The translations under genes were made by a program, and so were the position numbers. This document shows, one piece after another, positions 48,339-58,600 of a stretch of DNA of 64,000 nt (the first letter of the stretch is position 1; every line of letters begins with the position of its first letter). The notes beneath the pieces were generated by a model. The model was not told the DNA's origin, ran no database searches, and was given only the letters and a program-made list of their open reading frames with translations. The stretch comes from Dyella sp. S184. GTDB taxonomy: Bacteria; Pseudomonadota; Gammaproteobacteria; Xanthomonadales; Rhodanobacteraceae. The stretch is from contig NZ_LMUE01000017.1 in the NCBI RefSeq assembly GCF_009766065.1, positions 1-64,000 of the forward strand, in the 5' to 3' direction.

Positions 48339-49028
48339 TCAGGCCAGACGTGTCGGCGGCAGCCAGTCGCGCACGGCGTGCTTGATCGCACCACGCAGAT
48401 CCATCAGCCGGCGGTGGAAGAAGTGGCTGGTGTCGGGCATGCGCACCAGTTCCGGCGGGTGCTCCAGCGCATCGACCCAGTCGAACACGGCTTGCGGTTC
48501 GACCACCTCGTCGGCTTCACCCTGCACGACCAGCCACGGACAGGTGGGCAGGGCGAGTTGCTCGAACGCCCAGCGCCCGACCGGCGGCGCGATGCTGATC
48601 AGCGTATCGGCATGCAGCCGCACCGCGTTGGCGATGCTCACGTAGCTGCCAAACGAGAAACCGGCCAGCCACAGCGCGTCGTCCGGACGGGTGCGGCGCA
48701 CCCAGGCGACCACGGCAGCCAGATCGTCACCTTCGCCGTGGCCTTTGTCGTAGGTGCCCTGCGAGTTGCCGGCTTCACGGAAATTGAAACGCACCGTGTC
48801 GAGACCGGATTCGCGCAGCGCGCGCTCGACCATGGTCACCACCTTGTTGTGCATGGTGCCGCCTTCCGGCGTGAGCGGATGACAGATCACCGCCACGCCG
48901 CGGCGCGCGCAGGCAGCCTCGGCGATATCGCTGATGGTTTCGAGCTTGCCGGCGGGGCCGTCGAGTATGAAACTGGCGGCGATATCAGGAAAGCTGGCAG
49001 GTTCGGCGGAGAGCTCGGTGGGATTCAT
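48339..49028 (-). CDS. Alpha/beta hydrolase (COG2945-like)
   Basis: A 229-residue hydrolase with the nucleophile elbow GFSFGS (S126), an early strand VAVICHPLTPEGGTMHNKVV typical of the COG2945 group, and a C-terminal catalytic histidine in PDTSHFFHRRL with an aspartate in GEADEVVEP. The substrate is unknown. The ATG at 49028 was chosen for the conserved N-terminal domain; it is 48 bp from the divergent acpH gene. Located 36 bp before zapE. Confidence 0.85.
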   Translation of the reverse strand: MNPTELSAEPASFPDIAASFILDGPAGKLETISDIAEAACARRGVAVICHPLTPEGGTMHNKVVTMVERALRESGLDTVRFNFREAGNSQGTYDKGHGEGDDLAAVVAWVRRTRPDDALWLAGFSFGSYVSIANAVRLHADTLISIAPPVGRWAFEQLALPTCPWLVVQGEADEVVEPQAVFDWVDALEHPPELVRMPDTSHFFHRRLMDLRGAIKHAVRDWLPPTRLA

Positions 49029-49076
49029 GTACAGGATGATAACCGTCGCCGCGATTTGCCGCCGCGGGCGCCGTCG

Positions 49077-49670
49077 ATGAACCACCTGGCGCATGCGCTG
49101 CTGGCCGGCGACGACGAGTGGTTGCAGCTGGGCGGCATGCTGGGCGACTTCGTGCACGGCCAGCCCGATCCCGAGTTGTTTCCGCCGCGGGTGATCGCCG
49201 GCATCCGCCTGCATCGCGCCATCGACGTGTATACCGATGCCCACCCCGAGGTGCTGGCGGCCAAGGCGCAGCTGTCACCGCCGTACCGGCGCTATGCCGG
49301 GATCCTGCTCGACATGTGGTTCGACCATTGCCTGGCGCAGGACTTTGCGCGCTGGTGCGCGCAGCCGCTGGACGATTACTCCGATGCGTTGCGTGCGCTG
49401 CTGCATCGTCACGATGGCTTGCTACCACCGGCACTGCGGCGGTTTCGCGGTTATATGGAAGCGCATGGGTTGCCAGCAGGCTATGCCGATCGCGCGGTGT
49501 TGGGGCAGGCGTTGGCAGGGATCGGGCAACGCTTGAGCCGGGACAATCCGCTGGATTCGGCACTACCGGTGCTGGTGGCGCGGGAGTCGGTGCTGCGGCA
49601 GCATTTCGAGGTGTTCTTTCCGCAGTTGCAAGGGTTTGCGCGGGAGTGGGTTGAGGTGCATGGAGGTTAG
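49077..49670 (+). CDS. acpH: Acyl carrier protein phosphodiesterase
   Basis: A 197-residue AcpH (DUF479) protein, which removes 4'-phosphopantetheine from holo-ACP. It starts MNHLAHALLAGDDE and contains GGMLGDFVHG and IRLHRAIDVYTDAHP, with the conserved His/Asp metal ligands of the HD-like fold, and MWFDHCLAQDF. The ribosome site is poor (GCCGTCG) but the N-terminus is strongly conserved. Divergent from the hydrolase. Confidence 0.9.
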   Translation: MNHLAHALLAGDDEWLQLGGMLGDFVHGQPDPELFPPRVIAGIRLHRAIDVYTDAHPEVLAAKAQLSPPYRRYAGILLDMWFDHCLAQDFARWCAQPLDDYSDALRALLHRHDGLLPPALRRFRGYMEAHGLPAGYADRAVLGQALAGIGQRLSRDNPLDSALPVLVARESVLRQHFEVFFPQLQGFAREWVEVHGG

Positions 49671-49767
49671 TGAGGCGAATCCCCGCGAGCACCCACCTCT
49701 CATCCAACCTTACTCCTCCCGAAAAGGGGACTTCCTTCGGTCGCCGGAGGGGAAAAGGGATAAACGA

Positions 49768-49791
49768 AAACGCCGCCCGAGGGCGGCGTTT
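49768..49791. terminator. Terminator between acpH and the cytochrome gene
   Basis: AAACGCCGCCC / GGGCGGCGTTT around a GA centre with T residues on the right and A residues on the left. It can serve both convergent genes. Confidence 0.82.
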
Positions 49792-49814
49792 GGTTTTGCT
49801 GTATTGAAGCTGGC

Positions 49815-50336
49815 TTACTTGGCCTGGCCGACGATCCAGGTGACGGCGGCCTTGACCTGCGCGTCGGTGAGGGCCGGGTTGCCGCCCTTCGGCGGCATGA
49901 AGTTGCCGTCCGGGCCGTGGTAACCCTCGGTGGCATGCTTGATCAGGGTGTCCAGGCCTTCGGCGATGCGCGGCCCCCACATGCTCTTGTCACCCAGCTT
50001 CGGTGCACCGGCGATACCAGCGGTATGGCAGCTGGTGCACAGGTTTTCGTAGATGGTCTTGCCGTCAGTGGTGCCGCCGTAGGCGACCTGCGAGGCGGCT
50101 GCCTTGGCGGCGGCATCGGCCGCGGCCTGCATCGCGGCGCGACCGGTATTGCCGGCATACACCGCGCCAGCTGGCGCGATCCGCTCAGTGATCTGTGCGG
50201 GCTGATCCGGATTGGTTTCATGCGGCGCATGTTCGTAAATCGCCAACGCCGACAGGATCAGCACCAGCGTCAGCACAGCCAAGCCGCCGATCATGAGCGT
50301 AAGTTGGCGGATGGTTGCCTGATCGGTTTTGTTCAT
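49815..50336 (-). CDS. Cytochrome c5-type monohaem protein
   Basis: A 173-residue protein with an N-terminal membrane anchor (about 12-34), an alanine-rich linker and a C-terminal class I cytochrome c domain. The haem attaches at CTSCH (C100, C103, H104) and the sixth ligand is M147 in NFMPPKGG. The domain is of the short cytochrome c5/c555 type. It would shuttle electrons in the periplasm, for example to a terminal oxidase. The ATG at 50336 starts MNKTDQATIR. A single gene. Confidence 0.9.
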   Translation of the reverse strand: MNKTDQATIRQLTLMIGGLAVLTLVLILSALAIYEHAPHETNPDQPAQITERIAPAGAVYAGNTGRAAMQAAADAAAKAAASQVAYGGTTDGKTIYENLCTSCHTAGIAGAPKLGDKSMWGPRIAEGLDTLIKHATEGYHGPDGNFMPPKGGNPALTDAQVKAAVTWIVGQAK

Positions 50337-50850
50337 AGGACCACTCACGCACGTACTCCTGTCAGTGGGCAGGCGGCGAGGCCACGATGGCCATCCCGGC
50401 ATGCCTGAGTTGCTTGTACTGAATCACCGGTCTGGCGAACCCGTTCCGGCGTGGGTCCCGCACTGCGGATGGATGGTGTGGATGCCCTGTCACCGCCAGA
50501 CCCGTGATCCGGTGCGGACTGGCAACCAGTCGCGGATTATAAACGAAGCGCGCGGCAAGTTTCAGGCCTTCGTGAGAGTACCTGACGATGCCGGCCGGGT
50601 TCCGTACAATCGGCCGGCAGCCTGAGAGTACGTGGCGTGGGCCGTTCACCCTGCCATCGGTCATGCCCGACCCCTGTCAACCGGCATTGTCAAAGTTCGT
50701 TCAACTGCCCCTATGCTCTCACCCCGAGAGGAGTCGTTCGGACTTTGTCCAGGCGGGTGAAGCCGACAAGCTCCGGACACATTAGATATGCATGCTGCGT
50801 GGTGGTGTGCCGGGTAGCCGCGCGGTTCCAGTTCAGTCCAGGAGTTTTAC
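50337..50850 (+). promoter_or_regulatory. Gene-free leader of the RND efflux operon with promoter candidates
   Basis: No gene is supported in this 514-bp gap. The best rightward promoter is CTGACG (50582-50587) and TACAAT (50605-50610), 17-bp spacer. Its -10 box is framed by the inverted repeat GCCGGCCG (50590-50597) / CGGCCGGC (50611-50618), and the whole is flanked by direct repeats TGAGAGTAC at 50573 and 50623, exactly 50 bp apart. A weaker candidate, TTGTCA (50687) with TATGCT (50712), has a 19-bp spacer. Both would leave a long 5' leader before the ATG at 50851. Confidence 0.5.
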
Positions 50851-52122
50851 ATGTCGCGTTTTTGGAAGATCGCATTGATCGTCATCGCCGTGATCGTGGT
50901 GGTCGCGATCGGCTTCCGGTTGCTGCACACGCCGGCGGCAACCAGTGGCAGGCATCGGCATGGTGCGAGCGCAGATGCAAGCGCTGATTCGAGCAAGAGC
51001 GGGCAGGCGGGCCAGGACAAGGACAATGCACCGGTGCCGGTCACGGTCGAGCCGGTGGTGAGCGAGAGCGTGCCGATCTACCTGACCGGACTGGGTACCG
51101 TGCAGGCGCTCAACACGGTGACGATCAGCTCGCAGGTCGCCGGACAGATGATGAGCATCAACTTCACCGAGGGCCAGTCGGTGAAGAAGGGCGATCTGCT
51201 GGCGCAGATCGATCCCCGCACTTTCCAGGCGAACTATGACCAGGCGGTCGCCAAGCAGAAGCAGGACCAGGCCCTGCTCGCGACCGCGCAAAGCACACTC
51301 AAGCGCAACCAGGCGCTGGTGGCCAGCGGCTACGTGGCGGCGCTGGACATGGATACCTACCGCAACAACGTGGGGCAGCTGGTCGCCACGGTCGCTGCCG
51401 ACGAGGCTGCGATGCATTCGGCCAAGGTGCAGCTGGATTTCACCCGCATCATCGCGCCTTGCGATTGTGTCACCGGTATCCGCAGCGTGGATCCGGGCAA
51501 TGTGGTGACCACCACCACCGCCATCGTCACGCTGACCCAGGTGCATCCGATCTACGTGATCTTCTACCTGCCCGAGCAGAACCTGGAAACCGTGCGCAAT
51601 GCGTTCAAGGGCGGCGCCCAGCTCGAGGTGGCGGCGCTGGATCGCACCGACTCGCATCCACTCGCCGGCGGCGGCGTGCTGCAGGTGATCGACAACCAGA
51701 TCGACACCACCACCGGCACGTTCAAGCTGCGCGCGCAATTCCCGAATGCCGACAACGTCCTGTGGCCGGGACAGTTCGTCAACGTGCAGCTGAAGGTCAG
51801 CACCACGGCCGGTGGCCTGGTGATCCCGGCGCAGGCGGTGCAGCGCGGTCCGGATGGCGACTACGTCTACCAACTGCAGGACGACCAGACGGTGAAGATG
51901 CAGCCGGTCACGGTGGCCAACGAGGTGGGCGCCAGCAAGGTGATGATCAGCAAGGGTCTGGCCGTGGGTGAGCAGGTGGTCACCGAAGGTCAGTTCCGAC
52001 TCAAGCCCGGCAGCAAGGTGCAGGCGCTCAAGCCCGGCGAAGTGCCGGCGGCGCCTTCCGCGGCCGAGTTGCAGAAATCCAAGCAGAACGGCCAGAAGGG
52101 CGGCCGCCGTGGCGGTGGCTGA
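50851..52122 (+). CDS. RND efflux membrane-fusion (adaptor) protein, MdtA/MuxA type
   Basis: A 423-residue adaptor with an N-terminal membrane anchor (about 6-24), a histidine/serine-rich linker, a lipoyl half-motif TISSQVAGQMMSINFTEGQS, an alpha-hairpin (about 120-190), the second lipoyl half with FTRIIAPCDCVTG, and a C-terminal beta-barrel. It bridges the permeases to an outer-membrane channel. The glycine/arginine-rich tail GGRRGGG is unusual. First gene of the operon, AGGAG 8-9 nt before the ATG. CDC in the lipoyl domain adds a cysteine pair not typical of MdtA. Confidence 0.93.
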   Translation: MSRFWKIALIVIAVIVVVAIGFRLLHTPAATSGRHRHGASADASADSSKSGQAGQDKDNAPVPVTVEPVVSESVPIYLTGLGTVQALNTVTISSQVAGQMMSINFTEGQSVKKGDLLAQIDPRTFQANYDQAVAKQKQDQALLATAQSTLKRNQALVASGYVAALDMDTYRNNVGQLVATVAADEAAMHSAKVQLDFTRIIAPCDCVTGIRSVDPGNVVTTTTAIVTLTQVHPIYVIFYLPEQNLETVRNAFKGGAQLEVAALDRTDSHPLAGGGVLQVIDNQIDTTTGTFKLRAQFPNADNVLWPGQFVNVQLKVSTTAGGLVIPAQAVQRGPDGDYVYQLQDDQTVKMQPVTVANEVGASKVMISKGLAVGEQVVTEGQFRLKPGSKVQALKPGEVPAAPSAAELQKSKQNGQKGGRRGGG

Positions 52123-52136
52123 CAAGTCCAGCCACG

Positions 52137-52178
52137 CGTTGCAGGTGATCACGGCGTACCCGCCGATCACCTGCAACG
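52137..52178 (+). promoter_or_regulatory. Large intercistronic hairpin between adaptor and first permease
   Basis: CGTTGCAGGTGATC (52137-52150) and GATCACCTGCAACG (52165-52178) form a perfect 14-bp stem with a 14-nt loop. No T tract follows; a second small palindrome GGTTT-TCGCG-AAACC lies at 52182-52196. It may protect the adaptor message or attenuate permease expression. Confidence 0.6.
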
Positions 52179-52288
52179 ACTGGTTTTCGCGAAACCTGTA
52201 TTTGCGCCGGCTTGATTCGCCCGGATTTTATTCAGTACATCCATTGCTGGTCGCCCACGACCACGCCTACTGACGGTTGCGACGCCCC

Positions 52289-55200
52289 ATGGGATTTTCG
52301 ACACTCTTCATTCGCCGGCCGATCGCCACCTCGTTGCTGATGGTGGCGATCCTGTTGCTCGGCATCCTCGGCTACCGCCAGCTGCCGGTGTCGGCGTTGC
52401 CGGAGATCGAGGCGCCCAGCCTGGTCGTGAGCACGCAGTATCCGGGTGCCAGCGCCGCCACCATGGCCTCGCTCGTCACCACGCCGCTGGAGCGCAATCT
52501 CGGTCAGATTTCCGGTCTGTCGATGATGACCTCCGATTCGTCGGCCGGTCTGTCGACGATCGTGCTGCAGTTCAACATGGATCGCGACATCGACATCGCG
52601 GCGCAGGACGTGCAGTCGGCGCTCAACCAGGCACGCGGCACACTGCCCAGCACGCTGCCGTATCCGCCGGTGTACAACCGGGTGAATCCGGCCGATGCGC
52701 CGATCCTCACGCTGGAACTGACTTCCACCAGCCTGCCGCTGCGTGACGTCAACAATTACGCCGATTCGATCCTGGCGCAGAAACTGTCGCAAGTGCAGGG
52801 CGTGGGCCTGGTCTCGATCGCCGGCAATGTGCGCCCGGCCGTGCGCGTGCAGGTGAATCCGGCGCAGCTGGCCAACCTCGGCCTGACCATGGAGGACGTG
52901 CGCAACGCGCTCACCGAGGCCAACGTGAACGCGCCCAAGGGCACGCTCAACGGCGCAACGCAGAGCTACAGCATCGGCACCAATGATCAGCTGGCCACTG
53001 CCGAGGAATACAAGAACACCATCATCAGCTATCAGAACAACTCGGCGGTGCGTCTGTCCGACGTGGCCAGCGTGGTGGATGGCGCGGAGAACGACCAGCT
53101 CGCCGCATGGGCGAACGGCAAGCCGGCGGTGCTGCTGGATATCCGCCGCCAGCCCGGCGCGAACATCGTGCAGACGGTGGAATCGATCCGCCAGATCCTG
53201 CCGCAGCTGCGCGCGGTATTGCCGGCCAACGTGCATCTGGATGTGTTTGCCGACCGTACGGTGACGATCCGCGCCTCGGTGCATGACGTCGAGTTCACCC
53301 TGCTGCTGACCATCTTCCTGGTGGTGGCGGTGATCTTTGTGTTCCTGCGCCGCCTGTGGGCCACGATCATCCCGTCCGTCGCGGTGCCGCTGTCGCTGCT
53401 GGGCACGTTCGGCGTGATGGCGTTCACCGGCATGTCGCTGGACAACCTCTCGCTGATGGCGTTGACCGTGGCCACCGGCTTCGTGGTCGACGATGCGATC
53501 GTGATGATCGAGAACATCGTGCGCTACATCGAGCAGGGCAAGGACGGCAAGGAAGCCGCCGAGATCGGCGCGCGGGAGATCGGCTTCACCGTGCTGTCGC
53601 TGACCGTGTCGCTGGTGGCGGTATTCCTGCCGCTGCTGCTGATGCCCGGCGTCACCGGCCGCCTGTTCCACGAATTCGCGTGGGTGCTGACCATCGCGGT
53701 GACCATCTCGATGCTGGTATCGCTGACCCTGACGCCGATGATGTGCGCGTATCTGCTCAAGGCCGACCAGCTGCCCGAAGGCGACGATGCGCATGAGCGT
53801 CATGCCGCGGCCGGCAAGAAGAATCTGTGGACGCGCACGGTCAACGTCTACGAAGGCTCGCTGGACTGGGTGCTCGATCACCGTCCGTTGACCATGCTGG
53901 TAGCCGCCGCCGCGGTAGTGCTTACCGTGTTCCTGTATATCGTGATCCCCAAAGGCCTCCTGCCTGAGCAGGACACCGGCCTGATCACCGGCGTGGTGCA
54001 GGCTGACCAGAACGTGGCGTTCCCGCAGATGGAGCAGCGCACCCAGGCGGTGGCCGATGCACTGCGCAAGCAGGCTGGCGTGGCCGGCGTGGCGGCCTTC
54101 ATCGGTGCCGGCTCGGTCAATCCGACCCTGAACCAGGGTCAGCTCAGCATCGTGTTGAAGGATCGTGGTGACCGCGCCAGCCTGGACACGATGGTGGAGA
54201 ATCTGCAGGCCGCCGCGGCGGGCATTCCAGGCATCGCGCTGTATCTCAAGCCGGTGCAGGACGTGACGCTGGACAGCCAGGTGTCCGCCACCGAATACCA
54301 GTACTCGATGTCCGATGTGAACGCGGCCGAGTTGTCCGGTTATGCCAACCAGATGACCCAGGCGATGCGCCAGCGACCGGAACTGTCCGATGTCGGCAAC
54401 AACCTCGCCGACCAGGGCACCGCACTCAAGCTGACCATCGATCGCGACAAGGCCAGCCGGTTGGGTGTGCCGGTGCAGACGATTGACGACACGCTGTACG
54501 ACTCGTTCGGCCAGCGCCAGATCTCGACCATCTTCACCCAGCTCAACCAGTACCGCGTGGTGCTCGAAGTGGCGCCGCAATTCCGCAACAGCACGTCGCT
54601 GCTGAACCAGCTGGCGGTGAAGAGCAACGGCAGCGGTGCGCTGACCGGCAGCAATGCAACCAGCTTCGGTCAGGCTGCCTCGAGCAATTCGTCCACCAGT
54701 ACCGGTATCAACGTCGCCAATACCGGCGTCATCATCGGCACCGGCAGCATCATCCCGATCGCCTCGCTGGCGACGTCCGAGATCACGACCGCGCCGCTGG
54801 TGATCAGTCACCAGCAGCAGCTGCCCGCGGTGACGGTTTCGTTCAACCTGGCGCCGGGCTATTCGCTGTCGGAGGCGGTGGATGCGATCCACGATATCGA
54901 GAAGCAGATGAACTTCCCGGCGCAGGTGCGTGGTCAGTTCATCGGCAAGGCGGCGGAATTCTCCTCCAGCCTCGGCGACGAGGTACTGCTGCTGCTCGCC
55001 GCGATCATCGTGATCTACATCGTGCTGGGTGTGCTTTACGAGAGCTACATCCATCCGCTGACGATCATCTCCACGTTGCCGCCGGCGGGTGTCGGCGCGC
55101 TGCTGGCGCTGATCATGTGCGGCATGAGCCTGTCGGTGGATGGTATCGTCGGCATCGTGCTTTTGATCGGCATCGTCAAGAAGAACGCGATCATGATGAT

Positions 55201-55522
55201 CGACTTCGCGATCGAGGCGAAACGTACCGGCATGAACGCGCATGATGCGATCCGCCGCGCCTGCCTGCTGCGTTTCCGTCCGATCATGATGACCACCGCC
55301 GCGGCGATGCTCGGTGCGTTGCCGCTGGCACTCGGCAACGGCATCGGTTCGGAACTGCGTCGTCCGCTGGGCGTGTCGATCGTCGGCGGCCTGTTGCTGT
55401 CGCAGCTGGTGACGCTGTACACCACGCCGGTGATCTACCTGTACATGGAACGATTCTCCGACTGGCTCGCCGAACGCCGCGAACAGCGCGCCCTCAGGCA
55501 CGCGAAGCAGGGCGTGGCGTGA
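52289..55522 (+). CDS. RND efflux permease, first (MdtB/MuxB type)
   Basis: A 1077-residue inner-membrane hydrophobe/amphiphile exporter with 12 helices and two large periplasmic loops. The proton-relay aspartates D401 and D402 lie in GFVVDDAIVMIEN of helix 4; the family start is FSTLFIRRPIATSLLMVAIL. A serine/threonine/asparagine-rich insertion (NSSTSTGINVAN) is in the second loop. ATG 52289 was preferred to a TTG four codons upstream. MdtB- and MdtC-like permeases form heterotrimers; its partner follows. Confidence 0.93.
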   Translation: MGFSTLFIRRPIATSLLMVAILLLGILGYRQLPVSALPEIEAPSLVVSTQYPGASAATMASLVTTPLERNLGQISGLSMMTSDSSAGLSTIVLQFNMDRDIDIAAQDVQSALNQARGTLPSTLPYPPVYNRVNPADAPILTLELTSTSLPLRDVNNYADSILAQKLSQVQGVGLVSIAGNVRPAVRVQVNPAQLANLGLTMEDVRNALTEANVNAPKGTLNGATQSYSIGTNDQLATAEEYKNTIISYQNNSAVRLSDVASVVDGAENDQLAAWANGKPAVLLDIRRQPGANIVQTVESIRQILPQLRAVLPANVHLDVFADRTVTIRASVHDVEFTLLLTIFLVVAVIFVFLRRLWATIIPSVAVPLSLLGTFGVMAFTGMSLDNLSLMALTVATGFVVDDAIVMIENIVRYIEQGKDGKEAAEIGAREIGFTVLSLTVSLVAVFLPLLLMPGVTGRLFHEFAWVLTIAVTISMLVSLTLTPMMCAYLLKADQLPEGDDAHERHAAAGKKNLWTRTVNVYEGSLDWVLDHRPLTMLVAAAAVVLTVFLYIVIPKGLLPEQDTGLITGVVQADQNVAFPQMEQRTQAVADALRKQAGVAGVAAFIGAGSVNPTLNQGQLSIVLKDRGDRASLDTMVENLQAAAAGIPGIALYLKPVQDVTLDSQVSATEYQYSMSDVNAAELSGYANQMTQAMRQRPELSDVGNNLADQGTALKLTIDRDKASRLGVPVQTIDDTLYDSFGQRQISTIFTQLNQYRVVLEVAPQFRNSTSLLNQLAVKSNGSGALTGSNATSFGQAASSNSSTSTGINVANTGVIIGTGSIIPIASLATSEITTAPLVISHQQQLPAVTVSFNLAPGYSLSEAVDAIHDIEKQMNFPAQVRGQFIGKAAEFSSSLGDEVLLLLAAIIVIYIVLGVLYESYIHPLTIISTLPPAGVGALLALIMCGMSLSVDGIVGIVLLIGIVKKNAIMMIDFAIEAKRTGMNAHDAIRRACLLRFRPIMMTTAAAMLGALPLALGNGIGSELRRPLGVSIVGGLLLSQLVTLYTTPVIYLYMERFSDWLAERREQRALRHAKQGVA

Positions 55523-55675
55523 TCTTGCCCGCAGGGCACCCGGCACATGGAAATGCAGGTGCCCGATCATTCTCGTCCCGGCTCAACCTTTTCGCGGTAT
55601 CTGCGTTAGCAGCGTGATGGGCTCTTCGCGCGCCATCGGGAATACCGTGATCCGTACTTTGGTCAAGCCAGTTCC

Positions 55676-58600
55676 ATGAATATTTCCGGCCCGTTCATCC
55701 GCCGTCCGATCGGTACCTCGTTGTTGGCGATCGGCGTCTTCGTGGTCGGCGTGATCTGCTACGCGCTGCTCGGCGTGTCCGCGCTGCCGGACATGCAGTT
55801 CCCGGTGATCTTCGTGCAGGCCAGCCAGGCTGGTGCCAGTGCGGACAACATGGCCTCCACCGTCGCCGCGCCGCTCGAGCGCCACCTGGGCCAGGTGCCG
55901 GGCATCGATACCATGCGTTCGTCCAGCTCGCTGGGCAGCACGCAGGTGCTGCTGATGTTTGACACCAGCCGCAACCTGGATTCCGCGGCGCGCGATGTGC
56001 AAGCAGCGATCAATGCGGCGCAGGCGGACCTGCCATCAGGACTCAACAGCCCGCCCAGCTACGAGAAGGCCAATCCGAACGACGACCCGATCATCGCCTT
56101 TGCGCTGACTTCGGAAACCCAATCCGCGCGTGATCTGTATGACGTCGCCGATTCGCTGCTGGCGCAGCGGCTGCGCCAGCTCGAGGGCGTCGCTTCGGTG
56201 GATATTGCCGGCGCGTCGACGCCGGCGGTACGCGTCGATGTGAACCTGCGTTCGCTCAACGCGATGGGTTTGTCGCCGGACAATTTGCGCAACGCGCTGA
56301 CCGCGGCCAACGTGACCTCGCCACAGGGTTTCCTTTCCGACGGCACCACCACGATGTCGGTGACCGCCAACGATGCCCTGCACAATGCTGCCGATTTTGC
56401 CGGACTGGTCATCTCGAACCAGAGCGGCGTGGTGGTGCGCCTGTCCGACGTGGCCAACGTCTACGACGGCCAGCAGGATGCGTATCAGGCGGCCTGGTTC
56501 CAGGGCAAGCCGGCGATCCTGATGTACGTCTACAAGCAGTCCAATGCCAACATCATCGGCACGGTGGACCGGGTCAAGGCGGCCATTCCCGAACTGCGCG
56601 GCTTCCTGCAGCCCGGCACCAAGCTGACCCCGTATTTCGACGGCACGCCGACCATTCGCGCGTCGTTGCACGAGGTCCAGGCCACGCTGCTGATCAGCCT
56701 GGCGATGGTGGTGCTGACGATGGCGCTGTTCCTGCGCCGGCTCGCGCCCACGCTGATCGCGGCGGCAGCGGTACCGTTGTCGCTGGCCGGTGCGGCGATG
56801 CTGATGTACATCCTCGGCTACACCCTCAACAACCTCACCCTGCTGGCGCTGGTCATCGCGATCGGGTTCGTCGTCGACGATGCGATCGTTGTGATCGAGA
56901 ACATCGTGCGGCATATCGACCAAGGCATGACGCGGATGCAGGCAGCGCTGACCGGTGCGCGCGAGATCGGCTTCACCATCGTGTCGATCACCGGCTCACT
57001 GATCGCGGTGTTCATCCCGCTGCTGTTCATGGGCGGCATCACCGGCATGTTCTTCAAGGAGTTCACGATGACGCTGGTGGCAGCGATCGTGATCTCGGCG
57101 GTGGTCTCGCTGACGCTGACGCCGTCGATGTGCGGCCACTTCATGCGCGGACATCGCGAAGCAGCAGAATCGTCACGCTGGGGTCTGGCGATCGACCGTT
57201 TTCACGAACGCATGCTCGCGGTCTACGTGCGGGCGCTGAATTTCTCGCTGCGTCATGCCTTGCTGCTGTCGCTGACGCCGTTGATCCTGATCGGTATCAC
57301 GATCTTCCTGTTCACCCAGGTCAAGACCAGCCTGTTTCCGCCGCAGGATACCGGCCTTATCCGTGGTCGTGCGACGTCGGGCGCCACGGTATCGTTCCAG
57401 GATTCGGTGACTCGCCAGCAGCGCCTGATCGACATGCTGCTGAGGGACCATGATGTGGCCACGGTGGGTTCGCGCCTGGGCAGTAGCCGACAGGGCGCCA
57501 GTGGCTTCTTCGACATCCAGCTGAAGACCCATGCCGAAGGCCGCAAGGACGACACGTTCGCGGCCTTGGCGCGGTTGAGTGCGAAGGCCGCCAAGTATCC
57601 TGACCTGAACGTACGACTGCGCCCGATCCAGGACCTGCCCAGTTTCAGTGGCGGTGGCACCAGCCAGGGTGCGCAGTATCAGATCTCCCTGCAGGGCGAT
57701 GATCTGACCGAGCTGCAGGAGTGGCTGCCGAAACTGGTCACCGAACTGAAAAAGAATCCCAAGCTGATGGATGTCGGCAGCGACGTGGACGATGCCGGCC
57801 TCGAGCAGGACATCGTGGTCGATCGCGACAAGGCTTCGCGACTGGGGTTGTCGATGGGCACCATCGATGGTGCGTTGTACGACGCGTTCGGCCAGCGTCA
57901 GGTATCGACGATCTACTCCGACCTCAACCAGTACAAGGTGGTGATCAACGCGCTGCCGAACCAGACCGCCTCGCCGGCCTCGCTCGACAGCACCTACGTG
58001 CAGTCGACCAGCGGCAAGATGATTCCGCTGACCGCGTTCGCACACCAGAAGGCCGGGCTGGCACCGACCCAGGTCAGCCATGAAAACCAGCAGACCACGA
58101 TGGACCTCAGTTTCAACGTGGCACCCGGCGTGAGCCAGGGCGAGGCGTTGCAGGTGATCCAGGCCACCGCCAACAACATGCGCATGCCGGGCGACATCAA
58201 GCTCAATGTGGGTGGCGATTTTCGTCGTTTCCAGCAATCACAGAGCGGCATGCTGTGGCTGGTGCTGGGTGCGATTCTCACCGTCTATATCGTGCTTGGC
58301 ATGCTCTACGAGAGCCTGATCCACCCGGTGACGATCCTGTCCACGCTGCCGGCGGCTGGTGTCGGCGCACTGCTGGCGTTGTGGCTTACCAATACCGAGT
58401 TGTCGGTGATCGCGCAGATCGCGATGGTGCTGTTGATCGGCATCGTCAAGAAAAACGCGATCATGATGATCGACTTCGCCCTCGTCGCCGAACGTGAGCA
58501 CGGCAAGAGCCCGCTGGAAGCCGCGCGCGAAGCATGCATCGTGCGCTTCCGGCCGATCATGATGACGACGATGGTGGCGATCCTCGCCGCGTTGCCGATC

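Noticed and set aside
52232..55570. A 1112-codon minus-strand frame opposite the first RND permease
   Set aside because: Same cause as above; composition is dominated by H, R, Q and G with no domain, and the plus-strand permease is certain.
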